From Phycomyces nitens (taxonomy: Eukaryota; Mucoromycota; Mucoromycetes; Mucorales; Phycomycetaceae), in NCBI GenBank assembly GCA_022702545.1, contig JAHRBC010000001.1, positions 2,914,001 to 2,978,000 of the forward strand: DNA of 64,000 bases. Reading direction: 5' to 3'. Under the pieces are notes generated by a model. It was not told where the DNA came from, searched no databases, and saw only the letters and a list, made by a program, of their open reading frames with translations. Below, in pieces: positions 1 through 10,886 of this stretch; within the stretch, counting starts at the first letter, position 1; every line of letters starts with the position of its first letter. The position numbers and the translations under genes were made by a program.

Positions 1-139
1 GAGAATTCTGTCACAAGTCAAGATATCTCGGATACGACCAGCCAACAAAACAACAAATCGATGCTGGTCCCAGGTGGTCCTCTTTACACCAACTGCTTCC
101 GCCGACAATATGTTCTGCAAAGGGATGGCGGCTGCATTC

Positions 140-250
140 ATCCATACAGCCAATACAGCCAATGAAGCCAATACAGCCAATGAAGCCAATACAGCCAATG
201 AAGCCAATACAGCCAATGAAGCCAATACAGACAATGAAGCCAAGTCAGCC
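140..250 (+). repeat. 18-bp tandem repeat inside repeat copy 1
   Basis: About five tandem copies of AATACAGCCAATGAAGCC, some imperfect, followed by two shorter AAGTCAGCC units. The second long repeat carries the same array at about 37440-37520 with two fewer units and a CCTATACAGCC variant. The 36-bp difference is a multiple of both 18 and 3. Confidence 0.9.
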
Positions 251-1479
251 AAGTCAGCTTGCAGATTACCAATCAAGGGCAAAATAAAACGATACAAAAG
301 ATATCCAAGACGATTCAATTGTCGTGGCTGCAATCCCTGAGCATGATCGAGACCAGTATGTACAAGTATCCCTTTCCCAGGTTTACGAAACATTCAAGAC
401 ACCATTCGCATTCAATATCACCGGTACAACAACTCGAAACAAGACATCATCAAGAACAAAGGAACCATTCGACTCAAGAGAATTCAGCCCAGAGTCTCGC
501 CATCTCGCTGGGCTGAGTAAAGGGATACTTGGACCTCTACTGCGATCAAGAACATATACGAAGCGTCCGATTCACCAAGAAATCAAATACGGGACATCAA
601 GAAAATCAGGGGTAAGACAATCCATACAAACACCACTAACACTGGCAGGACTTTATAGGCTACCAGCAATCTACGAGGGCGCTCCCAACAGAACAGTGTG
701 AACCCAAGCAGCGATACGGCACCAGATGGTATTGTCTTTCAAATCCATATGATTGTGGCAGCATCAATGAGAGCCCTTAAGATAAGTATTTGTTCCATTA
801 TACTGTATTTTATGACATTTTGGATACTAACTATATAAATGGTTTTTTAGTTTCCTTATCCCGGCCTATGTACTACAAGAGGACACCATCTGGAGGATGC
901 CAGTGAGAGTGAAGAATGGTTCTTGCAAACGGCAGGCCGTTGAGTGCGCTAGTCGTACTTCTCTCGCCCAAAGACTTACAGTGCCTTTGTGCCTGTATAG
1001 GGCCTTGGGTCAACCAAGTCTGGTCATCCGTCTGCCGTTGATTGTCCAGCCCATTGTGGTTGACACATCGTTCGAGTGGCACATGGCTTCTGTTGGCGGT
1101 TCCCTTTTCCCTTTGCTGGTAGTCTTGCTGGTCCTGCTGGTGGAAGTGGTGGCTGTGGTGGATTGTATTGCCCCGTGTACCGTCTGTCCCGTTTACATCA
1201 AGAAGAAAATCCGGCTGTCAAATCCTATCATCCATGGCAACAAAACAAAGAACACAATCTGTTCATACTTCAGCCGGTGTATGAACAGGGATCAACAAGA
1301 GATCCCCGAAATTCAAGTCAAGCTCAACCCAGGATAAATATTCTCAGTCAAGGTAATTATGAAATGCTGACTCTAACCAATAATGAATACTCACTGTCAA
1401 AATTATTATAGAAGACTGAAATCAAGCAAGGGGTACAATTCACGGTCAAGAAATCTTTCAAGTCAAGTCAACCAAAGTC

Positions 1480-1830
1480 TACCTTACAAAAACCGAATAC
1501 CAAATCTACACCTGCCAAAGTCCAATGTCGAGCTTGATCCAATTCCGATGCCAAGTTCAACTCCAAGTCCAATGCAAAGTTTAATGCAAAGTCCAGTGCT
1601 ATGTTTGCTGCAAGGTCCAATGTATGGCTCAAGGTAAGTCCAAAGCAATGTTTAGTGTAGTCCAATGCATGGTTTGATGTCTGGTCTGGAAGCCGAGTTC
1701 AATGTCGAGTTGGATTTCCGAGTTCAAGGCCAAGTCCAAAGCCGAGTTCAGTACCAAGTTGGATTTCCAAGTTTGATTCCAAGTTTTCTTCCCGAGTTTG
1801 ATGACAAGATCAATGCCGTTCCCTACGAAT
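1480..1830 (+). repeat. Degenerate short repeats (AAGTCCAATG / GAGTTC / AAGTTTGATTCC type)
   Basis: This stretch consists of loosely repeated 9-12 bp words such as AAGTCCAATG, CCGAGTTCAA and AAGTTTGATTCC. One word, TTTGATTCCAAG, is duplicated once more in the second long repeat (about 39045-39060). The several overlapping open frames here are best explained by this repetitive composition rather than by coding. Confidence 0.6.
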
Positions 1831-2125
1831 CCAATTATGAGTTTGATTCAAAGAAGAATTGAAATGAAATTTCAAGCTATCAAGAAAAAAAATGAGGAGT
1901 GCTAAAAAAAGGTGCCCTCCGCAAGAAGGAAGATCTCTCGAAAGACGCCTTCGGTGGTTAAAGTGGTGGAAGCATCCTTTATACAATTTGAACTGTAAGT
2001 ACCTATTGATCTCTTGTGATTTATGATGAAGAACATGTACTAATATATATATGTATTACCTTTCTCTAGATGTCCAAAATGTTAAAGATGACATAATGAA
2101 AGACGATGGTCCACAGGAGTCCTCC

Positions 2126-2396
2126 AGGAAAGAGCACCAACTCATGTGCTTGCAACTCCCCTTAGGGCTATCTGTCCTACAGGCATAAGGTATTTCTTTT
2201 GCTGTATCCTATATATCATCGTATGCCTTTAGTATATTTTCATCTTTTGGAATAGCCTAATAAAACGGGCCCTTAAGAAGGAAATATACAAAGTCATATG
2301 TTGCTATATGGTAAGAATCAGGGAAGACGTACCTTATGCCTGTAGGACAGATAGTCCTAAGGGGAGTTGCAAGCATATGAGTAGATGTTCTTTCCT
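2126..2396. repeat. Long inverted repeat (hairpin) inside repeat copy 1
   Basis: The left arm 2126-2192 and the right arm 2330-2396 are about 67 bp each and nearly perfect reverse complements, with a loop of about 137 bp. The core CTTGCAACTCCCCTTAG is present in both arms. The same hairpin occurs in the other long repeat at 39404-39470 and 39608-39674. It could be a nested MITE-like insertion or a terminal structure of the parent element. Confidence 0.85.
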
Positions 2397-3172
2397 CTAG
2401 GGCGCTTGTGAGGCTTGGTTTCTAAATTATCGACCATTTAAAAAAAAATTGAATGTACGGAATCCGTTAAAATTTGACAATGAACTTGAACAAAGTAAAA
2501 AGACAAGTACCGAATGAACAAAGAAATTGAAATTGGGCAAAGAAAGCAAGCAAGGATCAAGCAAGGCAAAAAGACTTTGGACTGAATGGCGCAGAAGACC
2601 TGGATTGGATAAAGAAAGAAGACTTGCATTGAATGGCGCCAAAGGACTAACATTGAATTGTGCAGAAAGACTAACATTGAACAGAGCGGAAGACTGGGCC
2701 TTGACAGTGCAGGAAGACCGAGTGGTGACATGGCCCGAAGACCGAGCTGCTGCGATGCGGGAAAACGAGGATTGAATGGAAGCAGAAGAAGAAGATTGAG
2801 CAAGGCAAAGGACAAGAGCCAATCAAAAACAACAAACGAACCCATACCTACCATTATTGTATTATTGTATTGTGCTTACTTGACTTGACTTGACTTGACA
2901 TTATATACTCTCATAAATAAAATCTTTTGAAACACAAAATCTATTCTCCATTATCAAATAAAGGAGGACTGAAAAATCATGAAGCTATTAATCTCCAGTT
3001 ATACTTGTTGATATACTCGAGTCTGTTCATTTTCCTCTCTTTAATTATTTTAACATGCCTTCATAAAATCCTAGATCAATTATTTGTATACATTAAGAAC
3101 AAGATCAATGTAAATAGATGCCTTTAACTTACAGCTTATAATGAAGCTTTGAATCGCTCGATATTTTCATAG

Positions 3173-3534
3173 TAGCCATGTACTTATCAAGAAAATATAT
3201 ATGATACTTTTTCTATAGTACCATCTTACGTTGCTTTTAATATGCTACTAGGGTTAGATTTCACAATAATTTTTGAATGTTACTTGTATACAAGATGGTT
3301 TCTAAAAAGCTTCTTTAATAAAAGTATTCGTTAATATTCGTGCAAGCGAACAAAATTTTATACCGAAAGTGGGTCTAATTGCTTATAATGCCTGCGGAAT
3401 GAGTAGAAGAGATCAATATTTAATGCAAATCTCTTACTACCAATGTATTTTATTATATGAATGTTTCTTTTTCAGCTGGAGTTTATCAACAACTCGCGTT
3501 CTAAAATAGATATATATGATTATGATTTCTATTA
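3173..3534. other. Short spacer between repeat copy 1 and the ankyrin/anillin-like gene
   Basis: AT-rich, with no ORF or RNA gene recognised. It presumably holds the 3' UTR of the minus-strand gene that ends at 3535. Confidence 0.5.
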
Positions 3535-6460
3535 CTAATTCTCTCTATTGTTATTTTGTTTCTCTTCCCAATAATAAGCTTGAAGAGCCGCATTACATTC
3601 TTTCAAAGTAGGTGGCACGGGCTATAAAGAAAGAGGAAATGAGATACTGTGACTATCAATTGTTTCCTGATCGTCACTTACTTGTAGTGGGTCCATGACA
3701 GGTAAGTATAAAGTCTCGATATTCAGACTTCCAACTACCTTTAGAATGTCCTGTTCGGGTCCATTCTTTTGTTGGCGTTGTTTTTCTCTAGATGACCGAT
3801 CGTACCAGGCATTGAAACAGTCAAAATCGGCTTCATAAGGCTTTTGGTAGCATGCATGTAGCATATGGATGAGTGCAAATCGTGTTTGGCCAATTGCACC
3901 ATCGTACTGGCTAACATATCCCGATAGAGTCTCTTTTCGCTTGCGTGTAGAAGTAAATAATCGTGTAATTGGTGCTTTTGTTTTGACATGTTGATCAGGT
4001 CTGACATGAAGTGACACTGTAATGATCATATCTGGATAAGTGTCAATAATACACTCATAGTCAAAATTGATATCCTGGCCGAGTACTTCGTATCGGGACA
4101 TGTACTCGTATCTTCCGTCGCTCACAACACATCTTGCATATGTTTGCTCTCGTGGTAAAGGGAGAAGGAGGTTGTGGGCACCCTTGATGCGAACATAAAG
4201 CTTTCCTCGCTTTGCCTTTTGATCGTTTAAGCTGCGGCTACTTAAACTCATGCGCAGTCTAGGAGTATGGTTTTCAATATCACTAGTAGGGTTATTAATT
4301 TCGGGTTGACCATGAGGAATATCAATTGACGGAGTGCTTCCCCATGGTTTAGAATCTCCCGAATAAGGGCTTAATAACTGTGGTCGTCTGCTGTAAATGG
4401 ATGTAGATCTCACGGAAACGCTCCCGTAAGATGAGCTATGGTCCGACACATCATTGTAGCTTGAGGACAATGGCAGCAATGGAGTAAGAGGCTGTATATT
4501 TAAGCTATCGACAAGCATAGATGTTGGCAGACTAACGGATGATACTAGTGGTTCGGTATTTGCACGATTGGGAATATGCCCTGGAATAGGGGACAAGTTA
4601 TTGGCAGGGCTCTCTTTCTCTGGATTTTGGTGATTGATCAAAGAATTTTGGTTCTCTGGTAGATTCTCCTGAACACCATGCGACTCAAGAAGATCATTTT
4701 CGTGATCACTTTTCTCGCTTATATCCTCTTCTGGGGTGATATCCTCGTGTTTTACGTCTTTATACTCAATTTCCTCGGGCTCAGAGACTGGGGGGAGTTC
4801 CTGGTCGTTTTTTTCATCATTCTCATCTTGCAAAAGATTTAATTCAGGCAACTTGAAGTCCTGGTCCAAAGAGAATGTCCATGAGGGCATTGCTGCCGAC
4901 CAATGCGCCTTTTGACTTCCACTCAATCTTCGACTAGAGAAACTATCAATTGATGTTGGTGAAGAAATCACACTGTGGCTTTCGTATTCTTGCTCTATAG
5001 TTTCTTTTGTGGTTGCTGAATGCATGATTCCTGCCTCTATAGCAACCTTGATTTCATCCGCTACTGAAACTACTTCAGAGGAATCTTCCGATGGGGTTTC
5101 AGATGACAAACTTTGTCGCTTTGTTTCCATATAGATTTCACTCGAATCCGATTTCTTGTCAGAGTCATTTTTGACAGACGGTCTATCGTTTGAGTGGTTC
5201 TTGGGATCCACTTTCTCTGCTGTTTCTTTCTCAATTGGTTGTTTTTGTGGCTGTTCATCTTTTTGAATATTAGGACTCTGAAGGTACATTGATCTAGTCC
5301 TATTGTCGGAATGTGTGTGGCTTGAGGAAGGGGAAGGGGTTGGAGAAGTCAATTGGCCAGGTAAAAGTGAGAACCGTGTTCCATCCGCTGGATCGGTCTG
5401 TCGAAATACACTCGAGGATACATATGATTTATCCTTCAAAGCCGAAATGACCTTTGAGTCGCAGCGTCCGCTGGGATCCATCAATTCATCGGGGGTTTCT
5501 GAAATGGCGCTTGGCTCAAGAATAATGGTCGATGTACGTTCTTGCTCTTTACGCTTCACAAATGGATTGTTTTTTACTGCCGACCGCTTTGCAAGGGAGT
5601 CGACTTCCTTTTGTCTGCGAGCACGTTGTTTTTCCAATTCAGCCTCTTCTTCGTTAAGTACCTTGAGCTTAGTCTCCTCTACTCTACCCACCTTGAAGTA
5701 GTGGCCATCTTTCTTTTGTTGCTCTTTATTCTCTGCCTTTTTTTCTACAGCACTAGACTCGGCCAATTGGCGAAGTTGTTTGAATCTGTCTGGGGTACTG
5801 TAATTTGGTCTCAATCGCACTACTTCTCGCTTCTTCTTTTCGTCTTCGTCGAGCCCCGTAGGCCGCGTAGATAGAGGACGGGCTCTGGGTCTTTCACATA
5901 GCCCGGTTACGTCTCTTGGTAAGCACCCAGAATCATTGGGAATGTCCATTGTAGCTCCCTTGTCGAGCAATTGTTTTACAATCTGGTGGTGCCCTAGAAA
6001 ACTTGCTAAATGCAAGGTCGTGTTCCCAGAGCTTCCCCACGTTCGCCTATTGAGATCCTGAACGCGTGCTTCCTAAAATGCCAATTGTTTGGATTTTTCC
6101 CTTATTTTAGATTGTCGTGGGCCCCAGGGCTTAAGTATGTGTCCATACCTCGATGAAAAATGCAATAAGGCGAAGATTCTGTTGGTTTTCGAAAGATTGC
6201 TCTTCTCCCTCCACTGGGGTGTATTTTAGAATAGAGTATTGGAAAGCGTTGAGGGGTTCAAAGGATGAACCAAGAACATGACATTGTTCAAGTTGGGCAT
6301 TGAGATGAGGATTGGAAATCTCGTGTACCATGGCATGATTGATGGGAATCCATTGTAAACCTGGATTGTCCTGGCAAAGAACCGAGATCCGATCGAGATT
6401 GCTTTGCTCGACTGCGTCCATCCAGTCTGAAAGTAGGGCTGCATCATAACAAGTTGACAT
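3535..6460 (-). CDS. Ankyrin-repeat protein with C-terminal anillin/Bud4-like homology domain
   Basis: I read three exons: 6460-6149, 6072-3682 and 3621-3535, with GT-AG introns, encoding about 929 residues. Residues about 1-150 contain an ankyrin-type unit (TLHLASFLGHHQIVKQLLDKG). Next comes a long low-complexity charged, Ser-rich region with a short coiled-coil-like stretch (EEEAELEKQRARRQKE). Near the C-terminus is a C2-like segment starting KLYVRIKGAHNLLLPLPRE and ending DFDCFNAWY, which resembles the anillin homology domain of fungal Bud4/Mid2 proteins. The last exon reads on into what looks like the linker before a PH domain, then stops, so no PH domain is seen. By analogy it may act at septin or cell-cortex sites; that function is inferred. 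The repeat at 1-3172 begins about 360 bp past the stop. Confidence 0.75.
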
Positions 6461-6696
6461 TTGGCCTTGTCAAAGCAAACCAAAGTTGCTGATGAGAAAT
6501 AAAAAAAAAGAGCGGAGCGACAAGGATCGCAAACAAGTTCAAGCAAAAAGGCAGCACGAGCAAGCTCTCTTGCCACATTTGGAAAGTAGCATTGTTGCAA
6601 AAGAGGAGCCAACTTCATTTACTTGAACATATAAGAGAGAAACTGACACAATGTTTATTAATGTTTATAGTCTTCTTTTTGGTTTAACTTTTTCTT

Positions 6697-7460
6697 TTAC
6701 TCCATCACATTGTCATATGTAACATCATTCAACCAGCCACCCTGGAGTGTCTTCCTTACGTTCTTCTCAAACACATGTCTATTGGATCTTAAATCATTTG
6801 CAGCCTCTGTACAAGAGATGTCAGTAATCTAAGCTGTGCCACACTAAAATTAACCTACCCTTGTTCAATGGATCATCGGCATTGGGTTCCAGGAAAAGGT
6901 ATTGAAGTCCAACCAGGACAGAGTGAAGTGAGAGCACAGGCTTCCAGTCTTCACGGAGAATATTCAGACAGACGTTTCCCTCAAGGTCAAGGTTGGGGTG
7001 GTAAATCTTATCCACCAATCTTCATCAGGCCACTTGTCGTTCAAAATATCCACTACTTACCTTTTGAGTGCAATGAACCTTTGGTGGTTCGTGAGGGTAG
7101 TTGTTGTTGATGGCAAATGTGAATGAGAAATTTCCATCCTTGTAGAAGCCTGAGGGAAAAGGTTGAGATTGCGAATCCTAATCTGATCACTCTAGAACCC
7201 AATCCTTGTCTTCTTTACCTTCATCAGGTGTGATTGTGACGTTAAAGTTGAGAATGTCTTCTGGATCGGGGAATTCCATTTTGATTGTCTTTGGGATTAC
7301 CAATTCAGTCAAATCTGTTGTGAATTCTGCTTAGTAAAAAAAAACATTAAAGACACCGCACTCATCTACCTTTCTGAACACGGATTTGGGCTGCGCTTAT
7401 CTTTGGCTTCTTTTTCTCGGCTGCGGCCTCTTTGGCCTTTAGGCTCCATATTTTCATCAT
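6697..7460 (-). CDS. UBC12: NEDD8-conjugating enzyme Ubc12
   Basis: There are five exons: 7460-7370, 7329-7219, 7149-7061, 7006-6859 and 6806-6697. Together they make 549 nt and 182 residues, close to the size of animal UBE2M. The E2 core is clear: HPN in [12 protein letters not shown], the catalytic Cys in [13 protein letters not shown], then [17 protein letters not shown]. The extended N-terminus ([13 protein letters not shown]) matches the family trait of a basic N-terminal tail that docks on the NEDD8 E1. The enzyme transfers the NEDD8/Rub1 modifier to cullins. A second Met follows the first directly, so the start could be either. It is divergent from the mannosyltransferase gene, with 423 bp between the start codons. 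Confidence 0.95.
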
Positions 7461-7883
7461 TTTGTATTATGGTAATGTTTTGTTGAGGATTGAGGTAATG
7501 TGTAAAAAGGTACTGCGACAGAGTAAAATGCGAGAATGAGATATAATGAAGACCAAAAATTAGGGGGACGTCTTTGGTCAGAAAATCAGGTCACGCCATG
7601 GATGACACAAGTCAACTCACGTTCCTACTTCCCCAAGCAGGTCCAAGCCTTTTTTTTCCCCTTTTTTTTTAATAAAGGCATCAAATCAGCCAAATGTCTT
7701 TCTGCCATGAGCATAACAGACGAGGCTGTCGTGGAGAGGAATATGGGTGTCTAAAATGCACATCATTATCATCATTTTTCCAATTTACACTTTTTTGGGT
7801 TGACACAATAGCTTTTTTTTAAAATAAATAGTCCAGAGTTTCTGTTGGAATAAACTGGATCTCTTCTCTTCATCTTTCTTGTC

Positions 7884-10735
7884 ATGGAGGCTCCTTCATC
7901 GCTAAGGCGTAGGCGTGTCACGTTCGAAAGCTCAGAGACTCAAATGGGCTCTATGGAAGACACGGATAACTTGAAAGAGGTAGACGATATAGTAAATGTC
8001 AGGGCGGACCAGTCTGTCTCACATTTGCATAAAAGTATATAAAAACAAAGGCTGGCCAGCTTTATCAAGAGACATACCATCGAATAGCCCTGACGGTTAT
8101 CACAGTCTTGGCATTTTTTATTACATTTTACAAGATTTGGTATCCGGCACAGGTTGTGTAAGTAGACATTGATTTAATGTAGGTCAATTAACAAGATAAA
8201 ATATCTAGGTTTGATGAAGTTCATTTTGGAAAATTTGCTGGATTCTACTTGAAAAGATCCTTCTTTTTTGATGTTCACCCTCCACTGGCAAAACTAATGA
8301 TAGCAGGCGCTGGTTATCTGCTGGACTATGATGGTCATTACAATTTTGACAAGATTGGCGAAAGCTATATTGAAAACAACGTACCTTATATTGGCATGCG
8401 AGCCTTGCCAGCAATACTCAATGTCTTTAGTGCTTCTCTGATGTACTCTATCATGAAGCAATCTGGTTATTCAGTCGTAACATGTACTCTTGTAGCTGGC
8501 ATGTATACCCTGGGTAATGTATCTTTGGTATCCTGCTTTAGACCTTATTCCCTCTACTAATGCTTTTTTTATTATTATTATTAGATAACTCACTTGTTGC
8601 TCAGCATCGTTTAATTCTTCTTGACAGTATGCTCATATTTTACATGCTCGGAACTGTCTATGCTTACATTAGATTCCACAAACAAAGACATTGGTAATGT
8701 AGGCATATATATGCTTTATTTATTTACCTATTGTTTTTAATTAAAACAGGGAGTTTTCTGTGAAATGGTGGTCTTGGCTGATATTGTCAGGTGTAATGAT
8801 GGCAATGACACTCAGGTAACAATCGTCTCTTTATATTCATACCCCCAAATTAATTTCCCCAAAGTGTCAAGATGGTGGGCCTATTTATTGTTGCTACTGT
8901 AGGTGTGTCTGTGCTGGTTGATCTGTGGAGACTTTTGGATCTACAAAGGGGGTTGTCTATGGTATGCATATCAATAGAAAGAATGGATATTCCAAATAAA
9001 AAAAGAAAAGTGCTCTCACCATATTCGTTTTTTTTTTCAGGGGAAAATTATGAAACACTTTTTGGCCCGCGTGTTTGCTCTCATAATTATACCAACTGCA
9101 GTATACGTGTTCTGGTTCTATGTTCATTTTAATATCCTGGACCATTCAGGCCCTGGAGACTCGATGATGAGTCCATTGTTTCAATCTACGTTAAAGAGCA
9201 GCCCTCTTTTGATGAAAACACTAGGTAAAGGAGACCAATCTTGAATCATTTCAAGAAAAATAAATTAATCGTTACTTGTAGACATACACTATTACGATAC
9301 AATCTCGATAATGCACAAGGAGACTTCTGTATATCTTCACTCACACAACATGTCATACCCACTGAGATACCCCGATGGCCGTATCAGTAGCAAAGGTCAA
9401 TATTACATACCTAGTGCGTGCAAAACATTTATTGACTTACTGTCTGTACTAGGCCAACAAGTGACAGGAATCAAGAAGCCAAATGAGAATAGCTACTGGC
9501 GAGTCAAACCAACAAAAGAGATTTCGATTGATACCAAGACACCTGTACGCCATGGCGATGTTATTCAATTGGAACACGTTGGGACCGGAACTAACCTCTT
9601 GACACACAATGTCGCTTCTACTCTCATGCCAACCAACCAAGAAGTTCGGACAGTACCTTTGGGTGAACGTCATGAGGAAACACTGTTTGTGGTTTACTTG
9701 AATGATAAGAGTAACGGAAATATATGGCAAACCCATCGTAAGCCTTTTAGACTCTTGCACAAATCCACTGCAGTAGCCATCTGGACACACCGAAAACCCC
9801 TTCCTGACTGGGGACTTGGACATCAGGAAGTCAATGGCAATAAAAAGAATTCAGAATCAACCAATTATTGGATAGCTGATGAGATCTTTGGCGTCAATGG
9901 TAAGGGTAATGCGGTATTTTTTTAGTCTATTGACAAACTCTTGCCTTAGCTACCGAGGTCAATTCCAATAAAAAGGGGGAGATTGGTCATCTTCCATTCT
10001 GGAAAAAGTTTGCAGAACTTCAAATCAAGATGCTGTCTCAAAACTCAAAATTGACAAAATCTCACCCATATCAGACATCCCCCTTGGAATGGCCCTTGAT
10101 GCTGCGTGGAATATCCTATTGGACAAACTCTACAACAAAAGAGCAGATATACATGACTGGAAATATAGCTGGCTGGTGGTTGGCCTTTACAGCCGTAGTC
10201 TTCCTTGTTGGTTTGTTGATTCTCGATATGTTGGCCAAAAGAAGAAACTATGAACCGATTCTACCAGGTACGATGAGTCTAACTGAAATCAAGAGGGTTT
10301 AACCAGAGATGTATCATGTTTGCAGCTATTCACCACCGGTTAACCCAGTCTGGCGGCTTTTTTCTTTTACTCTTCATTCTTCATTATGTTCCATTCTATG
10401 GAATGGGACGCACACTGTTTCTTCACCATTACCTTCCAGCAGTGACAGCTAGTTATCTGTTGCTCGGTAGTGTATTTCAGTATATATTTATTGATGGGAT
10501 TGATATGCCAATATCAAGTTATGGCCCAACCTCAAAGTACAAAAGAGAAACATTCATCACAGCTCGTCCGTCGCTCAAGACCTACATTGCCGCAATCATA
10601 ATCATTGCCATGCAGCTTTCTGTCTTTATATTCTTGTCTCCAATCACTTATGGAACCCAGGGATTGACACCTGAAGAAGTAACGCGACATAAAGTACTAA
10701 AGAGTTGGGACCTTGCATTTGGTACCAATACATAA
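7884..10735 (+). CDS. Protein O-mannosyltransferase (PMT family, GT39)
   Basis: About ten exons carry a polytopic ER membrane protein that transfers mannose from dolichyl-phosphate mannose to Ser/Thr of secretory proteins. The catalytic loop 1 motif VVFDEVHFGKFAGFYLKR followed by FFFDVHPPLAK is intact and is formed across the 8158-8208 intron. Middle exons (about 9280-9900) encode MIR repeats (SVYLHSHNMSYPLRYPDG). The C-terminal part has SHPYQTSPLEWPLMLRGISYW and FLHHYLPAVTASYLL. The first intron is ambiguous: the donor could be 7992 or 7980, both in frame with the acceptor at 8050. I could not decide the PMT subfamily (PMT1, PMT2 or PMT4) by eye. The gene is complete, with the stop just before 10736. 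Confidence 0.92.
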
Positions 10736-10886
10736 AGATCTTCTTTATGAATTCAATGTTACCAATCACAAACTTTCCAACCTTTTATCTTTCTCTCTTT
10801 CTTTCTTTCTCTCTTTTTTCGTAGAAAACAAGTAGATATTAAAATAGGATATCATCATCTTTTTTTAAATATTCACGCGATTCCAA

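Larger units (their letters stand above)
1..3172. repeat. Long dispersed repeat, copy 1 (left end beyond the window)
   Basis: This stretch matches 37302-41085 in direct orientation. From 1 to about 2985 the copies look nearly identical by eye, with scattered substitutions. Length differences are two fewer 18-bp units in copy 2 near 150-240, 12 bp more in copy 2 near 39050, and one or two A residues near 2445. From about 2985 to 3172 the match continues at visibly lower identity, and about 650 bp present in copy 2 (roughly 40340-40985) is missing here. Short ORFs occur on both strands but none resembles a known protein, and several frames are open together because of simple repeats. The element type is unknown; a non-autonomous transposon or the remains of a retroelement would both fit. 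Confidence 0.9.

Noticed and set aside
2427..2854. Overlapping minus-strand ORFs in the long repeat (about 130 codons), repeated at 39700-40131
   Set aside because: Both frames are Ser/Leu/Phe-rich and open only because of repeated ATTGAA/GAAGAC words on the plus strand. They resemble no known protein.
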